Positions 1 to 13,259 of a stretch of DNA of 64,000 bases are shown one piece after another. The position numbers and the translations under genes were made by a program. Location: positions 5,270,001 through 5,334,000 of the forward strand of contig CM035233.1 in the NCBI GenBank assembly GCA_020226215.1. Direction: 5' to 3'. The notes beneath the pieces were generated by a model. That model was not told where the DNA came from. It saw nothing but the letters and a program-made list of their open reading frames with translations, and did not search any database. The DNA comes from Sindora glabra. Its lineage: Eukaryota > Streptophyta > Magnoliopsida > Fabales > Fabaceae. Within the stretch, counting starts at the first letter, position 1, and every line of letters begins with the position of its first letter.

Positions 1-349
1 ATTAATAATGATCACTAAGAACCACTCATGACACTCATATAACGATCCATGTAGTGTTCTTAATATGGGTCAGTCCAGTATACAAGTTCTCTAACTTGTA
101 CTTATGTGTAAACTTAATATCCCATATAAGTCTTCACACATGCTAGTCTTAACATATCAAAGCAACCTAATCCACAATGATATATGACTAGGGACATTTA
201 AGAATACAATTATTCTAAGATTATTATCATAATTGAATATATTACATAGACAATATATATAAATATAATCATTGAAATTACCATTAAAATAACATGATTC
301 AAAATTACAATCACCAATATGATTAGTTTTAGGGCATATACACTAACAA
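1..349 (-). repeat. Probable Ty1/copia-type LTR fragment, reverse orientation
   Basis: Read on the minus strand this segment begins TGTTAGTGTATATGCCC at 349, which has the TG start and AT-rich body of plant copia LTRs, and it runs off the window edge. No internal region or second LTR is visible to the right, so it could be a truncated or solo LTR. The call rests on terminal sequence style only. Confidence 0.35.
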
Positions 350-1171
350 TATGTATATATATTATAGGTTAGCTTAAACACCCTTGAAGAATCGTACTTA
401 GATGATATTTATGCACATTACTATATCGTATAACTCTTGGTGCATAAATTAGTTTTCAATTTCATAAAAAAGAATATATTTTTACCTTGACAATTTAAAA
501 TTGATTTAGATTTTTCAAATGAAAAGCTGCTAATCTAAACTATAGAAGATGAGGATGTGATAAGTTGATATCCAAGCCTGGTTCTAGACAAAAGGAAGAT
601 ATATGGAACTTGGGCACAAATATGTCTGGAATGGCATTTATGGAAGTATAGTTAACCTTGAGTCTTTATAATATTATGTATCTAATAGTAAATATATCAT
701 TATGTAGAATGGCACACAAACTAACTTAGCTTGACCTACTAGATTTTAAGTCTTATGCCAAGGCTTGAAAAAAGAACATGAGTACCGATCACACCCTTCA
801 ATAGGTAGAGAATTTATAAAATGTATTTAGGAAAATAGCTACGACCTTAACACAAGCACAATTACAAGGCAAAAGGAACCAAGAGCTTTCCTTTCCACCT
901 TAAGACCTTGAACAATACTTTTATATAATACATGAGCTTCTGAAATTGAAACCCCTTCAATATAGCAAAAATGATTCCACTAAAGACCCATACCAATCTT
1001 GTACCAAATAAAATGATTTAGGCACATGTAAGGATGCTTTAAGGTTTTAATGATAGAACTAGTGGGGTACCATTTAGATGACGTAGCATATTACTTATTC
1101 CAACAATAGTGTGACTTAATGGCACTTTTGCTTACATTAAGGGCTTTTAAGAGCTAATATGTGGATAGGTT
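350..1171. other. AT-rich spacer, no gene seen
   Basis: No open frame of useful length and no recognisable transposon domain was found. It is probably decayed repeat. Confidence 0.4.
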
Positions 1172-4100
1172 TTTCATGACCCAATTTTTGAACCATCATG
1201 TCTAGCATATAGATATCAACTAGATATCTTTACAAGCCTTTTTAAACCAACCTACTTTATAACACTATATATTTTATGAAAACTTTCATGATGTAGAAGC
1301 ATAAGTTGGAAATAATTTGCTAAATTTTTCTTCTTTATTTTCACTTTTTTTGCAAATTCTTTTCCATAATTCTTCCTATTTTTAAGAATAGTTGAATTAA
1401 ACATGTTTTCCTTGAAAATATTTAGTAAAACTAGAAATTTAAATATGTTTAGAAAAAACCTTTTTTTTCCAAATTTACAATAACTTCTTATGGGTCACAA
1501 TCTAAGACAAAAAAAAATTATTAAGAAATAGCTGAAATATAATGGCCCTAGCAAAACAAAGAATACAAGTGAAGTGATTTTGAAAAAAAAATGATCATTA
1601 GAAGGTTATCATTTCTAGCAAATTTTGAAATAGACAATTTTTCAAGAAACTTTTTTCAAAAAGGATAACTTTTACAAAGGATTATAAAAAAATAGATTTA
1701 TGAAACTTGTCTAAATAATACTTTCCTATGAATATGCCTTAAGATATCAAAAAGATGTTGTTGAAGAAAGCTCTTTGACTAGTTGGTAATATTTTTATTT
1801 TAAATGTTCAAACCATAAAACAAATACAATAGAATAAGACTAATGGAAGCTTTTACTTACTCTTTATTATGTGCTAGATTACAGTATTACCTTCAAGACC
1901 AACATGGGGCTTCAATTATAAATGTTTTCACATATGAATATATTAGTGCATATACAAGTCATAGAATAATTCATGTCATATTTCATGCATTGACTTTGCA
2001 GTAGATTTACAATTTCACCATGAAACCTATAGAACAGTATCTATTTTTCTTCCATAAAATTTCTATCAAGATTCAAGCCTACTTTATGCTATTAGATAAG
2101 TGAAATATTATTCAAATATAATTATTAAATTCATGGTTTTCACTATAAAATCATAAAGTTCTCAATTTGAATTTTCTAATTTTTACAACTTCTACTTTTA
2201 AACAAATTTAATTCTCTAATTTGTATATTATTTTAATAAGTAAGAAAACTATTTTTTTTTACTAATTCAATCATTTTGGGACTCTACTCAGTAGTAAATA
2301 AACAACTCAATTCCACCAAATATTAGCGTTAAAAGCTAGGAAATAGTTACAATCTTCGTACAGGTTCTAACAACCACTCTTCTACTTATAATTCTATTAA
2401 ATATGTCAAATCTTGTTCAAATTTAATGAAACTGTATAGAATTAATATCTAGGCATTAATAAATTCATCAATATTTTTCCATATTCAAAACAAGTTATAC
2501 ATAATTTCCCTTATTTGGTTATAAAAATATGTTAGAAATAGACACTTTTAGCTTGAAAAATTCATTTTAAAATACAAAAATTTATTAAAATTTTATGAAA
2601 ATGTCTAGAATAAACAATAAGTAGTAAGATATCATTTTTGAACTATTTCATACTTAAATTAAGCTATAAGAGCTTTCTCTAACTCAAACCACTAATATAT
2701 CCAAAAAAGGCTTATTTTAGCTTGCAAAAACCCTTTTCATGTACAAATCTTTATGAAAATTTACAGAATTTTTTAGCCAATTTTCCATGCCTTAAAACAT
2801 TATCAAATAGCCACTCATTACATAAATAATTGATATACTTTACTAGAAAAATTAGCTAGAAAGAAACCACTTTCCACTTAAAAGTTCTAGTTTTAAAAAC
2901 AAATTTTTTCAACATAAATCTTCAAGCTTTGAAATGTATTTGTAAACATGTTTTCAACAAAAAATATTAAGGAAAATGTTAATAAGCATCTCTAAAACTA
3001 TTTAGAACTTGATGTAATAAAATTTTCTTACATAAATAGAATTTTTACTTACCAAATAATAGTATGGCCATGAGCTTCTATAACTTGATTTATGATGATT
3101 TTTGCTTGAAATATTTGATGTGAAAACCCCAAGCCATCCTTATCAAAGTGTGCCTTAGTATTTACTAAATTTTAGCATGAAAACTAAAATCTTTCTCCTT
3201 TAAAAACAAGGAAAATTGTAAGCTTTAGATGGTTATCACAAAACCATTTTCTTTAACATATTTTCTTAAGTTTGAAAAAAAAATATTTACCACTAACTTA
3301 CCAAGAAATTCATAGCTTCAACCCAATAGTGAAAATCACATGAACACCATTTACATAAATATCTTATAGAAAGAAAACTAAGAAGAAAAGGAGAGAGTTT
3401 CTAGTCATTTAAAATAACTTGTGATCATTAAAATCCTTCATTGAACGTTCAAAGCATGTCATCAAAATAACATGAAATTAGTAAGGGATTCTTAACAAGA
3501 ATCATAAAGAAAAATGAATCTAAGGAAGTTAAGGAACTTATAACTTCACCCAGAAGATTATCAAGGCTTTATCCTTCATTAATTTTGAAGAGCTCTAATA
3601 AAACTACCAAAATCTCACTAAGGATCTTAATAACTCACTCTTTCTCACCAAGTCTTCCCTCTAACCATGGGCCATATGTAAGTGTGCATTAAATAAAGTT
3701 AAGTTTAGCTCTTTATAGAAGTAAGGAGTGCAGTAGGCTGCATAGAACCAAGATGCATCATTTTCTCCTCACAGAAAGATGTAGCATTTTTCCCAAGTAT
3801 TAGTCTTTGTTTCCTATTCTTAGTTTTTGTAATTGTGTTATGGCATATGTCATTATATGTTTGCATCATTATATATGTCATTGGCTTAACTAACTTTGTA
3901 GGAAGCTTCCTACCATCTTTCTAATCTTAATTAACCACTAATTAATCATTCTTTAGTCTAGTTATCTTCATTAAGATAGCAATACCCTTATAATTTGTCA
4001 TACCCCCTCTTTTCTACCAAAACCATGTGCGTCACTCCTTTAGTGCCTTAATTTACATTTTTGATACCTTATAGGTTACATAAGATTCTCTAAGTATAAT

Positions 4101-4319
4101 CACTAAATTACTTTAAAGTCTTGTTAATCTTAAATTTGAAAATACTACTTTTTTTCTTGGATTTTTCCTATATAAATTCCTAGGAAAAATCTTTTGCTAC
4201 TAATTCTAATAAATTTTGTTACTAATATTAGTATGTATTTCTACAAATTACCCACTAATAAACATTGTTTAATTTAATCCTATTAGGGTTTTACTACTAA
4301 ATTTTTACTGGGTGTTACA
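1172..4319 (-). repeat. Long gypsy-type LTR in reverse orientation
   Basis: The right end reads, on the minus strand, a purine tract GGGGAAGAAAAT followed by TGTAACACCC, the usual PPT plus LTR start of Ty3/gypsy elements. The left end (TTTCATGACCCAATTT) matches the left end of the solo LTR at 14877 (CGTCACGACCCAATTTC), and both are followed by a similar ATCTTTACAAGCCTTT string. The flanks do not give a matching 5-bp duplication, so it is more likely the 3' LTR of a minus-strand element whose internal part is lost beyond about 4330-4600 than a clean solo LTR. Interior homology to the LTR at 14877 is weak, so the exact left boundary is approximate. Confidence 0.5.
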
Positions 4320-4609
4320 ATTTTCTTCCCCACAAGTATTCGAGAAGCCTACACTTGAGAGTTTGAACAGTGAAAGCAAGAAAAAAGAATAGTCTCATAA
4401 TATGATGCCTTATTTGCTCAATTATTTAGGTATGTTATGTATCTTATTCCTATCAAGAGGGCTAAAATAGAACAATTTGTGAAAGGCTTCAAGATTACCT
4501 ACTCAATAGGATATACATGATAAAGACCAACATATACCAATAAGTGGTAAATATGGGACTTCAACATGAGACGTAAGTATAGGAAATGTATAAAAGAATA
4601 GGATAAAGG

Positions 4610-7271
4610 AGTTAAAGTTGTAGTTGTAAGAATTATTGGATAAAGGATTTTTCTATCCCATTACCTCTTTAAAGGGAACCCTTTTACTCTTCATGAAAAA
4701 TAATGATCAAATGATACGTCTATGCATTAATTATATATTGTTAAATAAGGTTACCTTAAGGAATAAATAGCCTTTACCTAGAATTGATTATTTGTTTAAC
4801 TAAATACAACGAGTGGGGTATTTCACCAAAATAGATCTATAGTCAAGTTACTACAAACTAAAAGTGTAAAAAGAATATGCTCCTAAGATGGCCTTTAAAA
4901 CTTGCTATAAGTATTAAGAATTTTTGGTGATGTCCTTTAGCTTTACCAATCCCCCAACAACATTTATGGATTTCATAAACTAAATGTTTAAACCATTCTT
5001 GGAATATTTTATGAAAGTATTTATTAACCATATCATGGGACATTCTAAGATAATAAAAGAGCATGCCCATTATCTTTAAACAATGTTGTAAACTCTAAAA
5101 GAGCATTAGTATTGTGTAAAATTTTCCAACTACGAGTTTTAAAAGACCAAAGTGAACTTTTTAGTGCATTTCATATCTTAAGAGGGAATTTAAGTAAATC
5201 TAAGCAAGATTAAGGCATCAAAACAATATCCAAGACTCATTAAAGTTTCCTAGGAATAGCTAACTATTATTGCCACTTCATTAAAAATTTCTTAACCTAA
5301 AAAGGGCATCGTTCACCTAAACAAAATAATGTGAGAAGAATTTTAAGAGTTTGATAGAATATTTTACTACTAGGATAGTGTTGCTATTATTTGATGAGTC
5401 AAACAAGTATATAATGTTTAGAGATGCCTTCAACATAAGGTTAGGGTATGTATTAATGCAAAATAGGAGAGTAAAAGCCTATGCTTGCCAGTAATTTAGC
5501 AAGCACGAATAGAACTACCCTATTTACAATTTGAAAATGGAAGCTATAATACTAACCTTGAGGAAATGATGTCAATACTTGTATAAAGCTATTTATGACA
5601 TATTCACTGACTATAAAAGCCTCAAGTATGTCTTTAAGCAAAAGGAACTTAATTTAAAGCAATGGTAATGGATGGAATTAATAAAGGATTATGATTGATT
5701 AATCCACTACCATCCCATAAAGGCTTATATGGTCATAGATGGCTTGAGTAGAAAAATGACTAAGCATATGAAATAAAAGGAGGAAATGACAAACCAAGGA
5801 TAAAGCTGTGCAAAAATAAAGCCAACAATATAAGGAATATGGAAATAAAATCAAAGGAAGTTCGAGTAATGAAGTTTTAAGGGGAAAAGGTGGGAAATTA
5901 AATATAAAAGAAGGCCATAGGTTCTTCAAGAATGCATAAATGAACTCTTGGCAAAAGCTCATTGATCCACCTATAAAATGCACCTAGAGTAGTAAAGATG
6001 TATCATGACCTTAAATAATTCTACTAATGAAAAGTGATAAAGAAAAGAGTGGCCATATTTATGGCTAAGTGCATCATTTCCAAACTAGTGAAAACAAATA
6101 ATCAAAGACCATTTAAGTCTTACTAGTTAACAGAAATACTTGAATAGAAATAGAAGTCAATATAATGGACTTTGTAGTTAGACTTCTTTAGACACAAAAT
6201 GAGTGTAACTCCATTTGGGTAATCATGGATCGCCTAACAAAATTGGCACACTCTTTACTAGTGAAGACTACTTATTTGGCATCCTAATACGCTAAAATTT
6301 TCCTAGATAAAGTAATTCCACTGCATGGAATGCCTCTAACAATTATTTTAGATTAAAAGATGCAATTTACAATGCATTTAAGGAAATCTTTTTAAAAAGC
6401 CCTCGCTACCTAACTTAAATTTAACATGACTTTCCAACCCTACACTAATAGGCAATCTAAATTAGCAATACAAATATTGGAAGATATGTTGTAATCATCT
6501 ATGATAAAATTCAATGGTGGATAAGAGTAGTATCCACTTTTGATTGAGTCTGTGTATAATAATAGTTACCGAACTAATATACAAATAGCACCTTTTGAAG
6601 CCTTAAATCGAAGAAAATGTAAATCACTAGTAGGTTAATTTAATTGGGAGAAACAAAGATGATTGGCCAAACTTAGTGCAGATGCATTAAAAAAGGTTAA
6701 ACTAATATAAGAATGACTCTGAGCAACCTAAGATTGGCAAAAAGGCATATATGAATATGAGGATAAAACAACTAAACTTTTAGGAAAGGGATCAAGTGCT
6801 CTTAAAGATATCCCTTTTGAAAAAGGTTGTGTTTTGGTACTAAAAGGAAGTTAATGCCTTATTATGTTAAACCTTTTAAAGTTATAAAATGAATAGTGGT
6901 GGTGGCTTATTAATTACAAGTGCCAGAAAAGCTTAATGCAATTTAACCTGTATTTCACATTCTATACCGAAAAAGTAGATGCTAAGCCTATTACAAATGA
7001 TCCACCATGTGTTTCCTTAATTAGACTGAAAAATGGCTTATAAAGAAAGAACTATTTGAATCTCAGATACATAAGTAAATTAGCTTCAAACTAAGGAAGT
7101 ATTGATGATTAAAGTCAAATGAGAAAGACACTAAAGTAAAAAAGTCCATAGGAAGTGAAAGTTAAGATGAAATGAAAATATCTAAAATTACTTGGTACAT
7201 ACCATTTTTAAGTACTTAGTAAGTAATGTGCCTAGAATTTAAGGATGAATTCCTTTGAAAGGGGAGAATTT
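4610..7271 (+). pseudogene. Decayed Ty3/gypsy pol: RT, RNase H, integrase
   Basis: Conceptual translation with many stops and shifts gives the ordered hallmarks of gypsy pol. Around 4610-5180 lies reverse transcriptase, with the LLDKGF block, the LCIDY-type block (here LCINY), and KYPLPRIDDLF-like and FTKIDL-like blocks. Around 5390-5780 lies RNase H, with DHKSLKY-like and INYHP-like remnants. Around 6120-6960 lies the integrase core and C-terminus, with MDFV, SIWVIMDRLTKLAH, the NNSY block and EALNRRKC. The gag/protease part is missing on the left, where the sequence joins remnants of a reverse-oriented element. A purine-rich PPT (7257-7271) and an LTR start follow directly. It encodes nothing functional now. 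The block order supports the Ty3/gypsy assignment rather than copia, where integrase comes before RT. Confidence 0.8.
7257..7271 (+). promoter_or_regulatory. Polypurine tract of the left gypsy element
   Basis: GAAAGGGGAGAATTT stands immediately before TGTAACACC. This is the second-strand primer position expected between pol and the 3' LTR of a gypsy element. Confidence 0.65.
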
Positions 7272-8164
7272 TGTAACACCATAATAATTTTATTATGGCT
7301 AATACTATTTAATGTTTGTACATATAAGTTTAAATAAATATACATGTGTACATTTCTAAGAGAATGTGTACTCAAGAGAACATATACACCAAGAATGCCT
7401 AATTGACTATATGCACGTATGTAAGTATACATACACCATCAAGGCATATAAGCTAAGTAACCTAGAGTATATATAAGGAGGAAAACTTTTACATAGGAAT
7501 AAGCCTAATGATTTAGGCTATCAGAAGGCCCAAACATGAAAAATACAAAAATGACTAAGAGAATAATTGATAATCATGTTATTATCCTAAGCTCATAACG
7601 TAACCAACAATGTTCTTATCATAACTTTGGATAGAAATATCTAGTTTGTAAATTGTAAAAAGTTTCAAAAAGAAGACATATGAGGTTTTTATCCATAAAA
7701 ATTTCATAATTTAATTTCAAAGCAATTAATGTTAGTATGTTTTTGAAAATAGGAAAATATGTAGCAAAATCACACTAACCAACCTACGATAAATTGAATA
7801 TAACTTTTTATTGGAAGATCCAATTGATAAATAATTTATAGCTATGAAAAGTGGACACATGAAGCTATTTAGAGTATAAATATTATATAGTAATGATAAA
7901 TAATAAGTTATGACAAATAAATACTATTTAAGGTCATGATTTTAAGGGAATCATGTTAGAAAACCTTTGAAAAACCTTCATGCATTGTAACACTTTTTAT
8001 TAACATGTCTACTATGATTTTGATAAGAAAATGCTTAGCTACATCACTTCTTAAAAGCTAAAGCATTTTGTAATATTTAAAGTAATAATACAATTATTTA
8101 TTAAGTTTTAAAACATCTTATTGATATATGGTAATTAATTAACTCTAAATATTTATTATACAAA
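7272..8164 (+). repeat. 3' LTR (start) of the left gypsy element, possibly interrupted
   Basis: It starts TGTAACACCATAATAATT after the PPT. The end is not seen: the larger gypsy element begins at 8170, so this LTR may have been split by that insertion. A matching 5' LTR was not found upstream. Confidence 0.5.
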
Positions 8165-8169
8165 TAATT

Positions 8170-11100
8170 TATAACATCCTTTCTAATAATAAGTAGCTTA
8201 GATATGCTAAAATATAGTAAACAAGAAGATAAGATTATTATGAAATCAGGCTTATATCTAGTAATATCTAGTAATCATAAATAATAGTTATATTTTTGTA
8301 TGACTTATTATTCAAATAAGTTAAGTTATTTAGGACTTTATGAAATTTTTAATTCTAGGGCACTTATAAAAGGAATAGGGCACTTATAAGAGGAATTACA
8401 TAAAATATATATCATTTGAAAAAGAAAAATCCAAGCCTTAAATGATTTGATATTTCTTGAACTAAACATGATTTTTAATGATTTATTAGAAATCTTCAAG
8501 TAACTTTTTAATGAAGTGCAAATTACCAATACTACCAAAATTCATCACTTTGAACTAAAATCAAAATCAAAATTTTTATTTTTTGATATTTTATTTAAAT
8601 CCACATAAAGGTATTTTCTTATCCATATTTATGTCTTACGTAAATAGAGATTGAAGTATAAATTAAAGATAAATGAGGACATTTACTTAATGTAAATAAT
8701 TAAATAGTACAAAACAAGCAACTAAACACCCTTTACTCTGTTATCTCATCGAAACTTTCAAGTAGCACCAAGGTATTTCATTTTTTATGTTCAACCTTAT
8801 TTTGTTTGAGCTATCTCTTCTTCCACTTGCTTTAAAGACCACCATGCACCTAAACCACCAAATTTCTTCATATTCTTCTATAATTTCTTCTATTTCTTTT
8901 CTATTCTTGCTAGAGCACTAAGAAATTTCAAGATTATGTTGGTTTAAACTTGTGGAAATGGTTAAATAGCAAAGCCAAGTTAACATATTTCAAAATTCTC
9001 ATTCCTTTGCAAATAAAATCTCAAGGTTCATTCTTTTGATTAGGAGTCAGATTAACTTAACTCAAGTGATAAGCAGCAAGAATATGATGTTTATCATGTT
9101 AAAGCCTAAAGTTCGATTTATGAGTTTTTGATATAAGGATAAATATTATAAATTTAACGTTTTAATTAGTTAATCTATGGTTTGTTTATTATTTAATTCT
9201 TAAAAAATGCCAAAATATTGTACCTACAAACATAGACTAATTAGAAAGAATAGTTAAGTTGGACCTAAATGTTTGGCTATTGTTATATGTAGACAATATG
9301 TATTTCAACTTATTTTTATGCTTTTTAACTACCTATATTTTCAAATCATTATTTTCATTATTTATTAGTTTATTATATTTTATTGGTATTGCTTTTCCTT
9401 ATATATTTTATCTATACTTTTTTTCCTTTTGGAAACCTTCCTTTGAGTTATGGTTATAAGAAATGTTATAGGTGAGCCATTTTATTGAAAACAAAATGTT
9501 AATGGAACATATTTATTTTAAAGATAGTGAGAGGCCATGATTTTGTAAATAATGAAATAGTTTTGGATTTATAAATATGGAATTAATGATATGTTTTGAA
9601 GCATTTTTCTTTCTTTTGGAAACTTTCCTTTAAGTTATGGTTATGAAATATTGCTAAATTCATGGACTAGTAATTTAAATGGTATAGGTTATCCAAAATG
9701 AAACATTTATGGAACATGCTTTTTTGAAAAAAAATAATGAAATGCCATGATTTTGTAAATAATGGAATGGTTTTAGATTGATAAATATGGAGTGGTTGAT
9801 ATATTTCGAAATAAACTATGAAATGATATGATAATGGAAAGGATGGAAACCTTAATAGACTACTTATAAATAATTCATGGATGGAACCCATATGGATTGT
9901 AAAAAGATAAAATTTATATAGCTTGAATTATGTTTTTACCATAGATATGTCATTTGAAATTTTTTATTAAAAAGATTTTCTTTAATATAAATGTTTTCTA
10001 TAAATTTTATTTTTTTATTATTATTTAATAAACTTATTTTAGGAAGAGATTAGTTAGAAACTACCTTAGTGCATCTTGAATGGTTAATATAACCTTGACA
10101 ATGAGTTATAGATAGTTGAAATCACTTTAGGGACAAACTATGATGTGCATCTTGAATGGTTGATATCACCTTGACAATGAGTTATAGGATAGTTGATATC
10201 ACTTTAGGGACAAACTATGATATGCCCAAAAGTAAGAATTATTGATATCACCTCAGGGACAGGCTATGATATGCTCAGAATTATTGATATCACCTTAGGG
10301 ACAGGCTATGATATGCTCAATGGTAAGGATAGTTGATCTTACACTAGGGACAAAATATGATACACCTATATGTGAGAGGATATTAGTGTTATATTAGGGA
10401 TAATCTATGATATGTACAGATGTGATGAGATAGTTATTTACCTTATAAGCTATGTGCTCAGATAAACTAGGAACCTTGCACTTTTTTATTATTTCAATAT
10501 AATTTCATTTTATGTTTATACTGAAATTTCACATTTAATTATTATGTTATAAACTTGAATACTAGTATTTATTTTTCATATTGACTATTTAGAAACTTAT
10601 GAATATCCATTTGATTGTACATTTGATAACATTGCTATTTCTATTATAACTTATTGTCACTTCACTTATTTTAAATTAAAGTTTCCTAGGAAAAACTTAT
10701 ATTCGAGATTGTCCCACTTTTGTCAGGGTGTATATCATCTGCTTATGAGGTCAAAGACTCACCTAAGTATTTTTTTTATTTTTTTATAAGTCTTGAGTCC
10801 ATCATCTTTAAGATTGTAAATATAGTAGTGCCATATAATGGTGAACCAAATATAATGCCCATGTGGGCAAAAAAGGTCAAAGTTTGTCATTTTGTATTAA
10901 GTAAATGTTTTGAACTTATATATATGCTCCAAACCTACATGTAGGGTCTTACTTCTAATATATCATGGTTAATTATAAGTATAATTATATTTGTATGAAT
11001 TGATGCCATCTTTAATTTATGAATGAGTTATAGTAATCCAATATGGGATTATTGAGAATTCTATGATGAGAATATGAAGTGATAATGAAAAATATGATAT

Positions 11101-11255
11101 CCATGTTAAGGCCACTAGATATATAAATGGTTATATAAACACACAATTGATAAATGAGTAACCAGTATCAAGTTACAAGTTGTTTAAATGTAATAGGGGC
11201 CTGTAGGGCTATACATTAAGGTCATACACCAATTGCTACCTTTAGTTTTAGCTCA
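8170..11255 (+). repeat. 5' LTR of the large gypsy element
   Basis: It aligns by eye over most of its length with 20813-23577, for example the stretch from 8340 with that from 21010 (GGGCACT, then a TGATTTGATATT block) and the minisatellite near the 3' end. It begins TATAACATCC, where the partner has TGTAATGGCT, so the TG terminus appears decayed by a G-to-A change. It ends at ..GCTCA before the primer site. Confidence 0.75.
10058..10440 (+). repeat. Tandem minisatellite inside the 5' LTR
   Basis: About six imperfect copies of a unit of roughly 50-60 bp are seen. The core elements are TTGATATCAC, AGGGACA and CTATGATATGC. A homologous but shorter array lies in the 3' LTR (22530-22745), so it predates or accompanied insertion. 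Confidence 0.75.
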
Positions 11256-11264
11256 TGAAAAAAT

Positions 11265-11282
11265 TGGTATCAAAGATTTAGG
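11265..11282 (+). promoter_or_regulatory. Primer-binding site (tRNA-Met type), large gypsy element
   Basis: TGGTATCAAAGATTTAGG lies about 10 bp after the apparent LTR end. It differs by a few transitions from TGGTATCAGAGC, the complement of the initiator tRNA-Met 3' end commonly used by plant LTR elements. Confidence 0.65.
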
Positions 11283-11373
11283 TTTCCTTATGGTTGTTAG
11301 AGTAAGTGTTCTTTAGTGGGGTCATAATTGTGATTATGTTTTGATATGGTTTATTATTTTCATATAGTTGGAT

Positions 11374-12640
11374 ATGCTACCTAGAAATTATGCTTAGGTT
11401 AAAGGAAATGATGCAAATGATGCATTTAATAAGGCATTTACTAGGCTATAATATCTTACTTATAAAGGTAATGGTCATGGTAGACCTTGTATGCATGGGG
11501 AATATACTAGAATTAATAAGAATGAAGACCATAGGGAAAATACAAAATTAACTTCTACTATAGCTGAATTGATGGCCAGTTTACAAAGGCTTCATAGGGT
11601 AATTCAGACTCTAGTTAAGTTTATAATAGAACAAAGTAGACGAGAGGGTAAGGTCTATATTGATTAGGGCTCTTAGGGCAATGAGACTCAAACAAAATAA
11701 CAACTACCACTTGGTGGTCAAGGTGTTCAAGTATTGTATTCTAACTTTGTTAAATTATTACCTCTTATCAGAGGATTCAATGTTTCTAAGGACCTATAAT
11801 AGTTTCTTGATAATATTAATATGATTTGTAAGGCACTTGGTTGTTCCTTATAGAGGTTAATTAAATTAGTAAAATTTAGGCTACATAATATGGTTTAAAC
11901 ATGGTTTAATGCTTGAATAAGATGAGGACCTTAATGATTGTTAGATATTACTTATCAAGAGTTCGATAAGTCTTTTATGGAAGGTTCCTCCCAGAGTGTG
12001 TAAGAAGGAAAAAGGCTAGAGTCTTTAAGACATTAAAGTAACTTTTTAATATGATTATGATAAAGTATGACATTTATTTCACATGGCTGTCCAATTATGC
12101 TCCATACTTAGTTCCTATAGAAATAATAAGGATTGAAAGGTTCATAAAAAGGTTAGCAAGACCCTTATATCAGGAAATAAAACTATGAATAAAAACTTTT
12201 CCTTCTTATTCAACTATAGTAGATTATGTAACAATGCTTGAGATAAAAGAAATGAAGGGACATACGATATGAAAAAAGCCAAAAAGGAAAAAAAAAGTAA
12301 AGACCAAGGTTATCCTATAGTGGATAATGTAATGGAAGTAAATGGCTAAAGCTTCAAGCATAATAAATGGTTTTACAATTAAGCTCCAAAGCCACGATAC
12401 AATTATCAATTAGTGTATAAAGGTCAAGATATAAACAAAGTGGACTAAGGCAAATAAGTTAACAAAATATTAAATAGTCCAAAAACATAAGAGCTCTATG
12501 TCAAATTTATAGGAGTCATCATTCTAGGCAGTGTCTATCAAGGATAGGAGCCTATTTCTTATTTGGCTAAGTTAGTCATTTTAGGAGGGATTGCCTTCAA
12601 TTGCATAAAGGTTCTAACCAGGAATTAATGCATGTAATTT
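11374..12640 (+). pseudogene. Decayed gypsy gag (capsid and zinc knuckle)
   Basis: Starting at an ATG (MLPRNYA) after the primer site, broken frames give a retrotransposon gag pattern. There is a basic N-terminus, a capsid-like region around 11740-12260 (FLDNINMICKALGC, FDKSFMEG), then near 12500-12600 a CCHC knuckle remnant. In the knuckle only some positions survive (QCL...., FRRDCLQ) and expected cysteines are replaced. Stops and shifts occur throughout. In an active element this would form the particle shell and bind RNA; here it is dead. Identification rests on order, position and knuckle style, so family-level confidence is good but the domain edges are approximate. Confidence 0.65.
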
Positions 12641-12779
12641 TACCAGCACATATAGTAGCTTAACCTATAAGATAATCACTAACTTATGCTAGTAGAGGTA
12701 ATAAGGGTAGAGAATCAAGAGATAGAACTCAAGGCTAACATGGTAGAAGCTAAGGTCATGATTTCACTTTAACCTTAAA

Positions 12780-13140
12780 GGATGTTCAAGTATGTAATGC
12801 CATTATGACATGTATACCTTTAATTTATTCTCATGATGTTTATCTATTATTTGACCTTAGATTTATGTATTCATGTGTATCTTTTATTTAGTCTTACTTT
12901 AGTAGAGGTCTAATATTGTTAAAGTAATCTTTCTATATTGCTACACCCATTTGGAAAACTATAATACCCATTTGGAAGACTATACTTATTAAATATATGC
13001 ATAAGTTTTATGAGGTAGTAGTGGCCAACAAGATAACAAAGGTCAATTTAATTATGTTAAATATAATGGACCTTGATTGATCCTAAGCATGGATTAGTTA
13101 GTTACCTATCATGCCAATATTGACTATAATTTAAAGTAGT
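12780..13140 (+). pseudogene. Decayed gypsy aspartic protease region
   Basis: Between gag and RT, frames contain DVYLLFDLRFMYSCVSF, where gypsy proteases have a D-[SP]-G-[ST]-THS-like active site. The catalytic triad is lost. A downstream stretch resembles the usual substrate-flap and linker (VVVANK, then SYLPCQY). Confidence 0.5.
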
Positions 13141-13259
13141 TAAATTTAATTCTTGAAATGAACCATCCTTTTAAAGCTAAGGTCATTAAAGTTTACCACT
13201 ATATAATTTCATTTTTGCATTAAGCATAAGGAAATTGTTAAAAAAAGGTTGCTTAGGTT

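Noticed and set aside
5699..5983. 94-codon minus-strand frame rich in Phe and Leu
   Set aside because: Antisense to gypsy RNase H remnants; composition follows the AG-rich plus strand.
9259..9459. Hydrophobic 66-codon frame (candidate small membrane protein)
   Set aside because: Lies inside a gypsy LTR; T-rich DNA gives Phe/Leu/Ile-rich frames by chance and the partner LTR does not conserve it.
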